From Solanum dulcamara (Eukaryota > Streptophyta > Magnoliopsida > Solanales > Solanaceae): DNA of 64,000 nucleotides. This document shows positions 1-10,130 of the stretch, piece by piece; positions within the stretch are counted from its first letter, which is position 1; every line of letters starts with the position of its first letter. A program made the translations under genes and the position numbers. The stretch is from assembly GCF_947179165.1 (NCBI RefSeq), contig NC_077237.1, positions 64,773,523-64,837,522 of the forward strand, written 5' to 3'. Below the pieces are notes generated by a model. The model was given only the letters and a program-made list of their open reading frames with translations. It was not told the DNA's origin and made no database searches.

Positions 1-624
1 AGAGATTTTGGTAGAGGCCAGCGTAAGAGGACTAAATCAGCCAGTTTTTATGGTGGCTTTCGAGGCGGGCAACCTCAACAGTATGGTAAATACCCTTCTT
101 CGAGGGCCTAGAATACACCCCTACAGTTCCCAGGTAGTAGATTTGAAAGTGCAATGTATTCAGGAGCCGGTCAGAGCTCTAGGGTTTCAGGCTCACAAAC
201 GAACAGGGGTCCACGTCAATCAAGGCTATCTTTGCCCCAATGTTCTCATTGCGGTAGGTTTCATTTTGTGGAATGCCGTTTTGCCACTGATGCTTGTTTT
301 TCTTGAGGCCGTCAGGGCCATGTTATGAAGTGCCCATCTAGGGGCAGGCCGGAAAGCACAGTTCAACCTACTAGGTCAGTTGCCGGTCCTTCTTCTTCTG
401 TGGATATGCTCCCTAAGGGGCGGGGTCTGCAGACACTAGCAGGCCATGGTAGAGGTCATGGCGGAGGTTCCAGATTCAGTGGCCCTTCAAATCGCATATA
501 CACCCTGGCTAGTAGACAACGCCAGGAGGCTCCAACAAATGTGGTTACAAGTATATTATTAATTTTCTTTCGGAATATATATGCAGTGATATTGGGAGCC
601 CTGTGTGGCTATGATATGATATGA
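1..624 (+). pseudogene. gag C-terminus with zinc knuckle and start of protease (Tekay-like)
   Basis: Reading in frame from base 1 gives an RG- and Q-rich Gag tail (RDFGRGQRKRT..., FRGGQPQQYGKY) followed by two CCHC-type blocks, CSHCGRFHFVEC and CFS-stop-GRQGHVMKC. The second has TGA (304-306) where its second cysteine should be. Another in-frame stop (TAG) is at 109-111. The frame continues through a basic linker into APTNVVTSILLIFF, which resembles the start of the gypsy aspartic protease just before its catalytic segment. Homology then ends near 600 in a short (ATGAT)n run. In an intact element this encodes the nucleocapsid that binds genomic RNA and the protease that cleaves the polyprotein. 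Here it is dead. Confidence 0.75.
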
Positions 625-2189
625 TATGAAGATATATGTTGTCCCGGTGAGGCATTGTTGGTATTTTCTGCATGCAGGTGTTGAGATAGTAAGAAATACA
701 GAGGAAACTCTACCCAAATTTTCCTAGAAATAAAAGGTAAAGACAAGACCGCTATTAGAGCTAAATTGATGAGATTTCGAGTAAACATTAAAAGTGAGCA
801 TCAGGTACACGACAAAAATGAAAACTCATGAGGCATAAAGAAGTTAATATACGTGACTACACCTTGATTATTAGTGAGATCCTGCAAGGAGAGGGTATGT
901 CGATTTGTAGAACAACTGCTGTATTATGAGGTTAGTAGAAGAATAAGTTGTATCCACAAGAATAAAGTTAGTATAATGACGAAGCTTGAAACATGAGTCA
1001 TTAAAGTATAAGTACACTCGAGTGGGGAATTTGCACTAATTATGAGCCCTCGCTAGTTACTGATTGGGATGAATGAAATATGGCTTTGAATGCACTGCTA
1101 CATTATGGATATTACTCTAGTATCAATCGTTAGATGAGATTTTGTACGATATATTCCAAATACTAAAGCATCCTACGGTTGTGCTAGGGTTTCCTATAAA
1201 GGCAACCTAACATATGGAAGATTTAATAGAACATGTAGATATTGTGCAACACGTTAAATATATTGGAGTGGAATCATTCGCGTGTGAATAGCTGAAAATA
1301 AACGGAGGATGACATGGGTACACCCTAAAAGAGGGGAAGTGGACAAGAGAAGTACAAGCATAAAAAAAAATCGATTGACGCTATCGTATGTAAATGGGAA
1401 TACTTAAACTTCAAATGAGACCCCATAAGGGATGGATGCGATCATACCCGCACTAATGCACCGGATTCTGTCAAAACTCCGAAGTTAAGCGTGTTTGGAC
1501 CAGAGTAGCATTGGGATGGGTGACCCCCTAGGAAGTGAGAAAGGGAACGAAACAAGTATGACAAAAAGAGATTATAAAGGCGTGTTAGTATAATGACACA
1601 TATAGAAAAGAGTAAGCCATGAGCAGAAAAGATTATGACTGAATACAACACACCTCGTGAAAATAGCACAAGAATAGTTGTGCAGCTTACGAACATTGGC
1701 ATACTAAGAGCGAGGTCAAATGATTACTCGATAAAAGAAAGTTAGTAATAGCAATGTGATTGCCATATTTAGAATCTATTAAAGAAAAGTGTAAGATGGT
1801 TCGAGGCAGAACTATTAAGATATAATCGGTATTAAGGATAAAAGCCATAACGAAGCCTTGACCTCGACCGAAGGAGGTAAGACGCTAGTATAGCGACACT
1901 AAAGTATTTTCTAAATGGCTCTACGTACCTACACATGTTTGTGTAAGAATTACAGTATAACGTGTGGTAATAAAACTAGAAGGAAGATATGCGTAAAGGA
2001 GCAAGATAACATACCTAAGGTGTTACAAGTTGAATTAAGAGGAGTTGTATAATGGCTTAAACGAAAAGGAGGATCAGAGGCTTGATAGCCTGTTATGGGG
2101 GATGGGAATCCCGACTCAGAAATGGAAGGCGATTAATGTAGGTTATAGTGCAGGCTGACCTCGCACTTTATGGAAGTATAAGTTCATAT
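625..2189 (+). other. Non-coding filler replacing pol in element A
   Basis: No reading frame here carries RT, RNase H or N-terminal integrase motifs. Blocks of this stretch recur in the same order in element B. Examples are 600-730 against 10520-10660 (phrases TGTGAGGCATTGTT-like and GAGGAAACTCT), 1070-1140 against 11575-11640, and 1675-1710 against 12385-12430. The shared order shows that the filler was present in a common ancestor, so it is not simple recent decay of one copy. It also contains the 5S fragment at 1434-1536. Confidence 0.55.
1434..1536 (+). rRNA. 5S rRNA gene fragment (pseudogene) embedded in retroelement A
   Basis: About 103 nt match the plant 5S rRNA gene from near its 5' end. 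Visible blocks are GATGCGATCATACC, CACTAATGCACCGGAT, the box A region GAAGTTAAGCGTG and the box C region GGATGGGTGACCCCCT, ending at GGAAGT. The last roughly 17 nt of a normal 5S (about 120 nt) are missing. Several transitions are present, for example in the GGATCCCATCAGA-type block, which here reads GGATTCTGTCAAA. The internal promoter boxes are largely kept, so pol III factor binding is conceivable but untested. The equivalent part of element B lacks it. Cassandra-type TRIM elements carry 5S in their LTR; here the 5S sits in the body of a Tekay-like element. Confidence 0.85.
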
Positions 2190-3000
2190 GGGTTATGGTA
2201 GATAAGCTGACAAAATTAACCCATTTTCTTCCAATTAGGAAGGTATATTCAGCTAAGGGTTATACGAGATTACATAGCAAGGAAACAATAAGATTTCACG
2301 GGGTTCCCACATCTATTATCTCAGACAGGGAAGTTCAATGTACGGCTAATTGCGGGAGATCATTTCGGTAAGGATTGGGAACACAGGTGAATCTTAGTAC
2401 GACATTTTACCCTTTGATTAATGGATAAGCCCAGAGGGGATCCAGTAAATTGTTGATAAAGTAAAGCTTAATCTGGGACAAGTTATTGATTAGAAGCCTA
2501 GAGTCGCCAAGAAGGAGATATATTGATCCTTCTCAGGTCATTTGTAGAATAGATAAAGCTGCCTATGAGTGGGACCTACTGTCTGATTTGAAACAATACA
2601 TTCGGTTTTCACAGATCAATGCTCCACAAGAATGTAAACTACACTCCCAGAATATTTCCCGTGGAGGAGGTCCACGTAACAGGGAGTTATCCTACGAGGG
2701 GCAACCCATTTCCATCCGGGATCAGCAAATTAAATGGGTTGCAAACTAAGGACATAGCTTCCGTCAAAGTACTATGGCAGAATAAGAATAATGAAGACAT
2801 AACCTGGGAGGTTGAAGAAGACATAAAACATAGGTGTCCGTACCTATTCCCGATGTCTACAGATAACCCCCAGTCCTGGAACTCGTATATTAATTACTTC
2901 GATGAAAATGTATGTTATTCCAGTAGAGAGGAATCTCCCTACAATTTGTATGATGTCTTAAGGGAAATGTTATTCAACATTCGGGGACGAATGTTCTAAA
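2190..3000 (+). pseudogene. Integrase core, C-terminal domain and chromodomain-like tail (Tekay-like)
   Basis: The integrase catalytic core is recognisable: FIWVMVDKLTKLTHFLPIR at about 2190-2245, then HGVPTSIISDRE (the second catalytic Asp) and GLGTQVNLSTTFYP. Sequence around the catalytic Glu is degraded. A gap follows, then a C-terminal block with the SDL and DKAAYEWDL motifs (about 2530-2590), another frame with PVEEVHVTGSYP, and finally ASVKVLWQNKNNEDITWEVE (about 2758-2815) followed by a CPYLF ending. That last segment is the chromodomain-like tail typical of Tekay/Del elements, thought to target integration to heterochromatin. Several frame changes and stops separate the blocks. The frame closes with RGRMF and a stop just before the polypurine tract AAAGGGGGGAAGGA. 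Confidence 0.75.
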
Positions 3001-3510
3001 GGGGGGAAGGATGTTACACCCCGCACTCTCGAGCTCAGAATGTCTTCTTAAGTTCCTAAGACACTATCATGTGATCCGGATAAGCTACGACACTATCAAA
3101 CAACTCTAAGGAAAGAAGATTGTGATACCTCATGAGAAGGAAGGTTGGAAATAGAGTCATAAGAATCCAAAAGGAATTGGAGTCCAAGTAATGAGTCGTA
3201 GGTCTCGATTTACCTACGTAAGCTATTAACTTGGAAGTCTTACATACTTAAGCTATTGGAGTATGTACCAAGCTTGCGAAGCATGGATTACATAGTCTCT
3301 TAAAGTAAGATGAGATTACGAATCTATGAGGGAGAAAAAAAATGATGATATGGCAGCCCAGGAGGGTGACACATGGCACAACCTCAAGCAGGAAGGTGAC
3401 CCACCTACTTGGGGTTAGGTAGGTGACCCACCTACTTGGGGGAGGTGGACCCCACTACCATGTGGTAGCACCCTATTGGCCGCATGGTTGAGGTGGCCCA
3501 ATAAGGGCTT

Positions 3511-3543
3511 GACACGTGTCACCCTTAGGGGCTGACACGTGTC
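3511..3543 (+). promoter_or_regulatory. Two G-box palindromes upstream of the LTR A TATA-like run
   Basis: GACACGTGTC occurs at 3511-3520 and again at 3534-3543, 23 bp apart, each inside TGACACGTGTCAC. They sit about 15-50 bp upstream of the AATATATAT run at 3558-3566. CACGTG is the core recognised by plant bZIP and bHLH factors (light, abscisic acid). In element B the first copy survives (14099-14108) but the second has become CATATG. Confidence 0.5.
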
Positions 3544-5540
3544 ACTTCCTAAGGGACAATATATATGTATGTTAATGACTCTTAAGTCATTTGAAGTCTA
3601 AAAATCAGCCAAAGGATAGAGATAAACGTGAGAGAAAGAGAGTACACAACGGCAACCACAAATTGGAAGAAATTAAGGTAAGTTCTTCACTTTTCTACCG
3701 TGAATTAATTATCCACGGTGTTCCCTAAGTACTTGGATATGTATATATGTGTTTTATTATGTTTATGTAACCAAAACTTCAGCTTTACAATTGGAAATTT
3801 GGAAGAAAAAGAAGAGAAAAAACATTAAAGGGGCAAGGAAGGAGGGCTACGGGTTTGGCCCTTTTGGGGTAAGCTTCCGGTTTCGTTCCATAAATTAATT
3901 ATTTGAAGTTTACATAAGTTGTATTATTTTTTTTTAATAACATAAAATTTCAATTTGGGGCAGCGAAGAGGTAACACAAACAGCCCGCTCAATTTCAGCG
4001 CGTTTGGAGAAGTTACGAGTTGCGCTTTGACAATTTTGGCTAAATTCGGGTAAGGTATGGTTTCTCCTTTCAATTTGGACTTTATGGTGTTTCTATGGAG
4101 TATATTATACACCTTTTTGGTGGCTGGAAGTGTGTAAATTTTATTGTAAGACTTGACGTTCGGAACAAACTAAATTGGAGTCGCTAGAAGTGAATTGTCG
4201 TCGAAATAAAGTGTCGTTATTCTGAGTTGTTGCTGCAGGGTGTAATATATTTTTCCAGGGACTAAATGAATTATAAAATGGGTGTGTATTCTTCTGGTTT
4301 AAACCACAGGACCCCTCGTTTCGTATAGTTAAAGGCGTTACAAAAGAAAGGCTAGACGCCCTATTGTGATATCATATTTTTGAATAAGTCATTTGGAGTT
4401 TATGTTGTATATTGTTGGTGTGAATTGATGCAGGTTGTTTTTTTTGGTTGGATGTAGGTCTTATGTATTTAATTGGAAATTTGGATAGGGCACATTATAG
4501 GGGAGGTGCTGCCCAATTTTCATCGACGCCTTAGCGAATAACAGAACTAGTCGGGGAAATGACTAAGGAAATAGATTCCATTAATACTAAGGTGTAACCT
4601 AGGGTGATGGAAAGTTAAAAGGGGTTGATATTCATATTACTTTCATTTTGAATAGGTTCAAAGGATGGCGAGGCAAACAGGATAAGGAATAATTCAGACA
4701 AGGTATGTGAAGCTTTCTTTTGGCATGTTTTCGGCATAAGTATGTAAAGCCTATCTTGTTTCTTCTTTTGGCATGTCTTCAAGTTAAATAATGAATAATA
4801 TGATATTGAGGGTAAATCTACTCATAAATTCCAAGGGTAGTTCACGGTCCTCATTTACTTCTTGATGAAAGCACTCTTACAGTAATTGAACTAGGGCTTC
4901 TCAAGCCTTCCATACATTAGGAAGTGATGAGTATGTAAGGCTATCCTTCCCTTCTCTTGGAATATCCTTGATAGAAGTGCAACATGTATAGCTGCTTATG
5001 CAAGTGGGGATAATCCCATTCATAAGGCCCCGAGCATACCTCCTGATTCTTATCCATTGCTAAACACTAGGACATGAACGATAGGTGAATTATTGTCTCT
5101 CAAACTCCTTTGGGATAGGAAGGGACAAACATGTGAGGCATACCCTTTATTTCTTTTGACCTTGTCTTAAAGAAACCGATACATGATACGAGCTCTATAG
5201 TAACTCCATTCTTAAGCTTTGAATACGCTATATGTCCCATATTCACTCCTTGGCAGGAAAACTCTCATCGTAGTTGAGCTAGCTTCTCTGAACCGTCTAT
5301 ATGTCGATTAATAGTGGGACTTAGAGCTCCTATTCCTAAGGACTCTGTGATGAAAAATGTTTATGATTTCCTTAAGTCGGTTGGTATTGCCCTAAAATAT
5401 GTCTATAATTCCTAAGACTTCACTTAATATAGCCCTAATGGCATTCAAAGGGCACCTGAGATGATTATTATCTTGATCCACGAACGATAGTTCAGTATGA
5501 TTACCCTAGTGAGTCCAAGATAATGATCTACCTATATGTG

Positions 5541-5840
5541 ATGATATGATTATAACACCGCGTCCCCTAAAGGGCTGGGTACGGTATATGAGGATATGAT
5601 TATAACACCAAGTCCTCTAAAGGGGAGGGTACGGTATATGATGATATGATTATAACACCGAGTCCCCTAAAGGGCTGGGTATGGTACATGATGATATAAT
5701 TATAACACCGAGTCCCCTAAAGGGACGGGTATGGTATATGATAATATGATGATAACATCGAGTCCCCTAATGGGCTGGGTACGGTATATGATGATATGAT
5801 TATAACACCGAGACCCATACTGGGACGGGTACGGGATGAT
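5541..5840 (+). repeat. 50-bp tandem repeat, six copies, inside LTR A
   Basis: The phrase TATAACACCG or a near copy recurs at 5551, 5601, 5651, 5701, 5751 and 5801, exactly every 50 bp. Each unit also has a GTCCCCTAAAGGG-like core (GAGACCCATACTGGG in the last unit) and GGGTACGGTATATGATGATA-like sequence. A diverged seventh unit lies at about 5911-5960. It is an LTR-internal minisatellite. There are no unique spacers and no cas genes, so it is not CRISPR. Confidence 0.9.
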
Positions 5841-6602
5841 ATATAATGACAGATAGGCATACACGTGAAAATATAATAATGTAGTTGTAACATTTGACAC
5901 AACCCCGTATGCGATGACATGGTAATACCGAGTCCCCTAGCGGGCCGGATACAGTATATAAAGATGGTTTACATGCCGTTATGTTATAAGATGCAGGTAT
6001 AGTGCCTTATTAACTGTTATACTTGTTCCCTGCATCCCCATTTCAGTTCTTCTCTCAGTTATAATGCATTATGCTTTATATACTCGGTACTTATATCGTA
6101 TTGTCCCCTTTTTTCTCGGGGGGCTGCGTTTCATGCCCGCAGGTACAGATGTCCATTCTGGAGATCCATCAGCTTAGGAGTTTCTCTCAGCTATGTTGAA
6201 AGTGCTTCACTGTTCTGGAGCCTAATTTTTTATACTGGTCACTTAATGTATATATTTGTACATTTAGTGGTATGGCAGGGGCTCTGTCCCGCCATATGTT
6301 GCTATTACTATTCTTAGAGGTCTGTACACATATGGATGTAGGATGTTTGTGAGTTCGTTTCGATTATTCCTATACGGTATTTTGTGAATATAGTTATGTT
6401 ACAGCAGCCTTGTCGGCTTGCATGCCCTTATGTGCTATGAAACGAGTGAAAGAGGCCACACATGAACGAAAAAGTTTTAACTCATTAGGGTTTTTGCGAG
6501 TAGTATCCCCTTGTTCATAGTTCAATATGACTACAACTGATAGGTAGGTATACGGGGGTCCAGGTCGGACCCCAGTCGCGACCTATGGGGTGGGTCGTGA
6601 CA

Positions 6603-7012
6603 ATTGTTTTATAATATAGGTCATAACGCTCTCACTCACGCCCGTGCTTAGTACAGACTCCACTTAGCTTCACAATTTGGTGAGTCCTCATGTTTCAAGG
6701 ATGTTCATGTTATACTTCCATCCAGACAATATTTCTTTTAGATTATTGGTAAGCTAGAGCTTCTCCTATGCCCTATTTATGTCACTAGAAGTTATGTCAA
6801 ACTAGTATGATTCATTTACTCTTTTCGAATGTTATTCTCATATTCTTTTATATGGATTTTTCTATGCTAAGATTTCTTTTAAGACCTATCTCCCACTCTT
6901 TGTTTACATTAATTCTATGTTGTTAATTCATACTTATGCTAAGAGTTTTGTTTAGGGTCTCTCAGGATTCTATTCATCGTATCAGGTCTATAGTCTAACT
7001 TGGGTCGTGACA
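6603..7012 (+). repeat. 3' end of a different gypsy LTR (fragment)
   Basis: It contains GGTGAGTCCTCATGTTT (about 6679) and ends near GGGTCGTGACA at 7012. The same landmarks occur at 25711-26021, which is the LTR end of the plus-strand gypsy. It is probably the right part of a 5' LTR, because a gag start of the same orientation follows at 7578. The left part is missing. Confidence 0.55.
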
Positions 7013-7577
7013 ACTATTATGGTCTTCATATCCAACATCTTCATCTTATTAAGGATCATTTTTATCGACTTATATATGGAAACATTGGTCCATATCTTTA
7101 AACTTTTCATCAACCTTTATTTAAGATTAGGCATCGTTCTCACCTAAGAATGAATATGATATGAAGAGCTTACACTTCATTTATCTTCCATACATAAAAG
7201 AAATTGTTCCTTATGTCGATTCATTCAAGAAGGAATCAAACTTTTAAAATCCTTCTAGGTTCTAGGTTAAGCAAGCCTTATCAATCTCGGATAGCTTCTC
7301 TTATGCTTTTTATTCTTCTTCTTCAATAGACCTAACCTCTAAAAAAAGTTCTTGCAGTTCAAATTGATCAAAGGCAAGACTCATCTTCTAAAGTGATATA
7401 GTTGTTACTTTTGATTTTTATGGATATTCAAACTAATGGTAGTTGATTGTACCCTTAGACTAAATGTGCTTGCCTAGTAGTATCTTTTGATAAGAGTTTT
7501 CCTAACATTGATTGTTCATTATGGTTATATCCAACCTTTATAAACAACCTGTAACCATTTGGATTGAATCTTTCAGA
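7013..7577 (+). other. Intergenic or leader stretch without recognisable content
   Basis: Lies between an LTR end and a gag start. No primer-binding site, ORF or repeat is recognised. It may be an element leader that has decayed or received an insertion. Confidence 0.3.
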
Positions 7578-7930
7578 ATAACTCCTCCAAGAAGAGCTCC
7601 ATTAAGAAGGGACGTGAATAAAGATAAGGAGAGTCAAGCACTACAAGCTCCAATTGACCTTTAGCCGAGCAAGTCTCTTATGCCAAATTTAGGGCTGTCT
7701 TTCAATATTCTTACCCAAGCCATGTCTTCACAAGCTAACTAAGAGGTGGTATCTCCTCTAAACCCAAATTTTGGTATGACAGCAACAAGGGTACGAGACT
7801 TTCACTCCAAGGAATCCTCTAGAGACCCATGGTTTAAAGGTGGACAAAGATCCACAAGAGTTTATTGAGGGGATCAAAAATATTATTGATATCATAGGTA
7901 TGACCCTAGAGGAAAAGGCGGATAAATAAA
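7578..7930 (+). pseudogene. gypsy gag N-terminal remnant
   Basis: Reading from 7578 gives TPPRRAPLRRDVNKDKE, then a block with FNILTQAMSSQAN and EVVSPLNPNFGMTATRVRDF. After a frameshift it continues as TPRNPLETHGLKVDKDPQEF, then IKNIIDIIGM. This order (R-rich start, LTQAM.AQAN, VRDFTRMNPPEFHG-like block, DPQEFI, IVDIMG) is the usual N-terminal half of Solanaceae gypsy Gag (retrotrans_gag type). Stops are present after APIDL and SSQAN, and the frame ends at a TAA after EEKADK. The rest of gag is cut off by the inverted LTR that follows. Confidence 0.7.
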
Positions 7931-7931
7931 G

Positions 7932-9330
7932 TAAAGTTAGATCATGATATGAAAGCATAGTGTTGATAAAATTAACATAAGTCTCGAAAGAGCAAAAATA
8001 ACAACATAGACTCCATGAATATCTAACATACCTCTACTAAATCGATGGGGACATAAGACAAGCTCCTAGATCACCGGAAATAACATAAGAGTGATGAAGT
8101 GGTCAAATGACAAAATGAAGTAAAATGTCATGTCCTCGAAACATGAGGTCTCACCAATAGTAAGTTAATAACTAGCACAAGAACGATCGCAAGGAGGATG
8201 AGCACGATCATCGGACACTATATTATGATACAATGTAGGAAATATTATGTGTTAGTACATGGAATGCACTAAGTATGTGGGAGGTGTGCATGAACAATTA
8301 ACATAGGACATAATCAATATGAATCATAAGATGGAAGACCAATATCTTAAAAAATGAGTAAAACCATAAAAACCTTAAAAGATCATAATCATTGGTCAAT
8401 GCATCAAAATATCACCATCATAAGAGCAGACATATGTGGGAGATAATCATAACCGACAGTAAGACCATGTGATCCATAACATAAAATCTGATGATACCCA
8501 CATTGAGAAGGGGAGAAGCTACTTGCCAAGGTAGGCTCCGTCCAATTATTACCATTATCATGTGCTATGTATGGATCCACTAGCTAGGACATATTGGAAA
8601 ACCTATGATTGAACATAGTTTAGGGGAATAGAGGTTTCTACTAGGTCTTAGGTCGATCCCCCACCTCAAAATCCACTCAGTGCTAAGTCAACATCCCATA
8701 GAAAACATAACATACCATAATCATAAATCATACTTGTCATAATCATAAGGTATTCATAATCATACTTCATAAACATGTTCATAGGAATAGCTCATTATCA
8801 TGTGATGCATATAATGTGGGTAAAGGTCTTCCATCATTACAAATCCTTTCCCTAAAACATCATTAGGGTCTTAAGTCACCTTCTTCATTAAGGATCGTAA
8901 GTCACCCTTTTATTAACTTTCTTGAAACATCATTAAAACATTATTCAATACCTTTCATGAGTCATTGATAACACTTGAAAATTATTCATAAAGCTTTTAT
9001 TGAAATTACTTGACATTCATGAGTATAACTCATAAATAATAATTGAAACTAACATATATCATGAATCATTGAAATTGATCTTAAAATCATGCAATATGAT
9101 GTAAGTTATGCATAATAGGGCTAATAGCATTCAAATGTATCATAATTAAGAACATCCAATGCAAATCATGAAATTAGGGCTTTTTGATTGAATAAATCAC
9201 AAGGAAATTGGAGAGCAAACTTTGAGATTTCATGGTTTAAAGGTTCCCATGATGGAATTCCCACATACCTTGACCTTTTAGAGACCTGGAATGAAGTTAA
9301 TTGAAGCTTGATCTTGAAGAAATCCTTTAA
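7932..9330 (-). repeat. Inverted gypsy LTR fragment
   Basis: The reverse complement carries the same landmarks as other gypsy LTRs in the window. At 8133-8155 it has CCTCGAAACATGAGG plus TCTCACC, the complement of the GTGAGTCCTCATGTTT box, and it has a polymer of CATAATCATAAATCATACTT-like phrases. Its right part (about 8620-9330) aligns with 23760-24450 in the same orientation. It ends at about 9330, where LTR sequence of element B begins abruptly. Confidence 0.65.
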
Positions 9331-10114
9331 CCGTGACCCTCACTAAAGGGCCGAATATGATAGATAGACATACACCTGAAAACATAGTGAGGTACTTGTA
9401 ATGTATGAAATAATGTCGTATACGATGGTATGATGCTGTATATGATGGTATGTTAACACCGAGTCCTACAGCGGACCGGGAGTGATATGTGGGGGTGATA
9501 TGCGTTCCCTCTTTTCATAAGATACAGGTATAGTGAATTGTTAACTGTCATACTCGTTTCTTGCATCCTTATTTCAGTGTTGTCTTAGTTATTTTATGTT
9601 ATGCTTTATATACTCAATACATATATCATACTGACCCCTCATCCTCTGGGGGCTACGTTTCATGCCCGCAGGTATAAATGTTCATTTTAGAGATTATTCA
9701 GCTTTGGGTTTCCACTCAGCGATGTTAGACGTGCTCCACTGTTCTGGAGCCTAACTTTTGATGCTAGTCATTTGATGTATATATTGGTTTATTCAGGGGT
9801 ACGGCGGGGGCCCTATCCCGCCATATGATATAGTTAATTCTTTTAGAGGTCTGTAGATATATATATGTGGGTTATTTCTGAGTATGTCATGTTATATATG
9901 CTATTGTGTTATGGAAGCCTTCTCGGCTTGTGTGCCCTTTTATGTCATGATACAGGTGAAAGAGGCGACAGGTGTATGAGAAAGTTTTTGACCCATTGGG
10001 GTTTTTGTGTATAGTATCACATCACACATGGTTCAACTTGAGTATAGCTGATAGATACATATAAGGTGGTCCAGGTCGGACCCCAGTCGTGGCCTATGGG
10101 GTTGGGTCGTGATA
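9331..10114 (+). repeat. Truncated 5' LTR of element B
   Basis: Its 784 bp match the last part of the 3' LTR (from about 16390). The match runs from CTCACTAAAGGGC through ACACCGAGTCCTACAGCGG to GGGTCGTGATA at 10114. The terminal CA has become TA. The first 2.8 kb of the LTR are absent. Confidence 0.75.
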
Positions 10115-10118
10115 GAAA

Positions 10119-10130
10119 TAGAATCAGAGC
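10119..10130 (+). other. Degenerate primer-binding site (initiator tRNA-Met)
   Basis: TAGAATCAGAGC lies five bases after the 5' LTR end and differs at two positions from TGGTATCAGAGC, the complement of the plant initiator tRNA-Met 3' end. The following AGTTCGTCCTTGGAA is the usual continuation in this element group. Confidence 0.65.

Larger units (their letters stand above)
1..6602 (+). mobile_element. Ty3/gypsy Tekay/Del-like element A, non-autonomous and 5'-cut by the window edge
   Basis: The internal region (1-3011) runs from the gag C-terminus to an integrase with a chromodomain-like tail, followed by a complete 3' LTR of 3591 bp (3012-6602, TG...CA). Between gag/protease and integrase there is about 1.5 kb with no recognisable RT or RNase H. 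Element B (9331-17172) has the same kind of filler, so the two are probably members of one non-autonomous derivative family. The very long LTR and C-terminal chromodomain-like block fit the Tekay/Del chromovirus lineage. A 5S rRNA gene fragment lies inside the filler. The 5' LTR lies outside the window. Confidence 0.8.
3012..6602 (+). repeat. 3' LTR of element A (3591 bp)
   Basis: It starts TGTTACACCCC right after a purine tract (AAAGGGGGGAAGGA, about 2998-3011) and ends GGGTCGTGACA. Its start and end are shared with the 13613-17172 LTR of element B. U3 holds a pair of G-boxes and a TATA-like run (about 3558-3566). The downstream half holds a 50-bp tandem array (5541-5840) and a segment, GCATGCCCGCAGGT-like at about 6130, also present in element B. 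The length is extreme even for plant LTRs but usual for the Tekay/Del lineage. Confidence 0.8.

Noticed and set aside
1442..1702. 86-codon minus-strand ORF
   Set aside because: It is the antisense of the 5S fragment and filler of element A; no domain, shadow frame.
5541..5840. Regular 50-bp repeats resembling a CRISPR array
   Set aside because: The repeats are head-to-tail without unique spacers, lie inside a plant LTR and have no cas genes nearby. Minisatellite.
10119..10130. TGGTATCAGAGC-like words as possible tRNA genes
   Set aside because: Each is only the 12-18 bases complementary to a tRNA end, directly after an LTR. They are primer-binding sites; no cloverleaf can be built.
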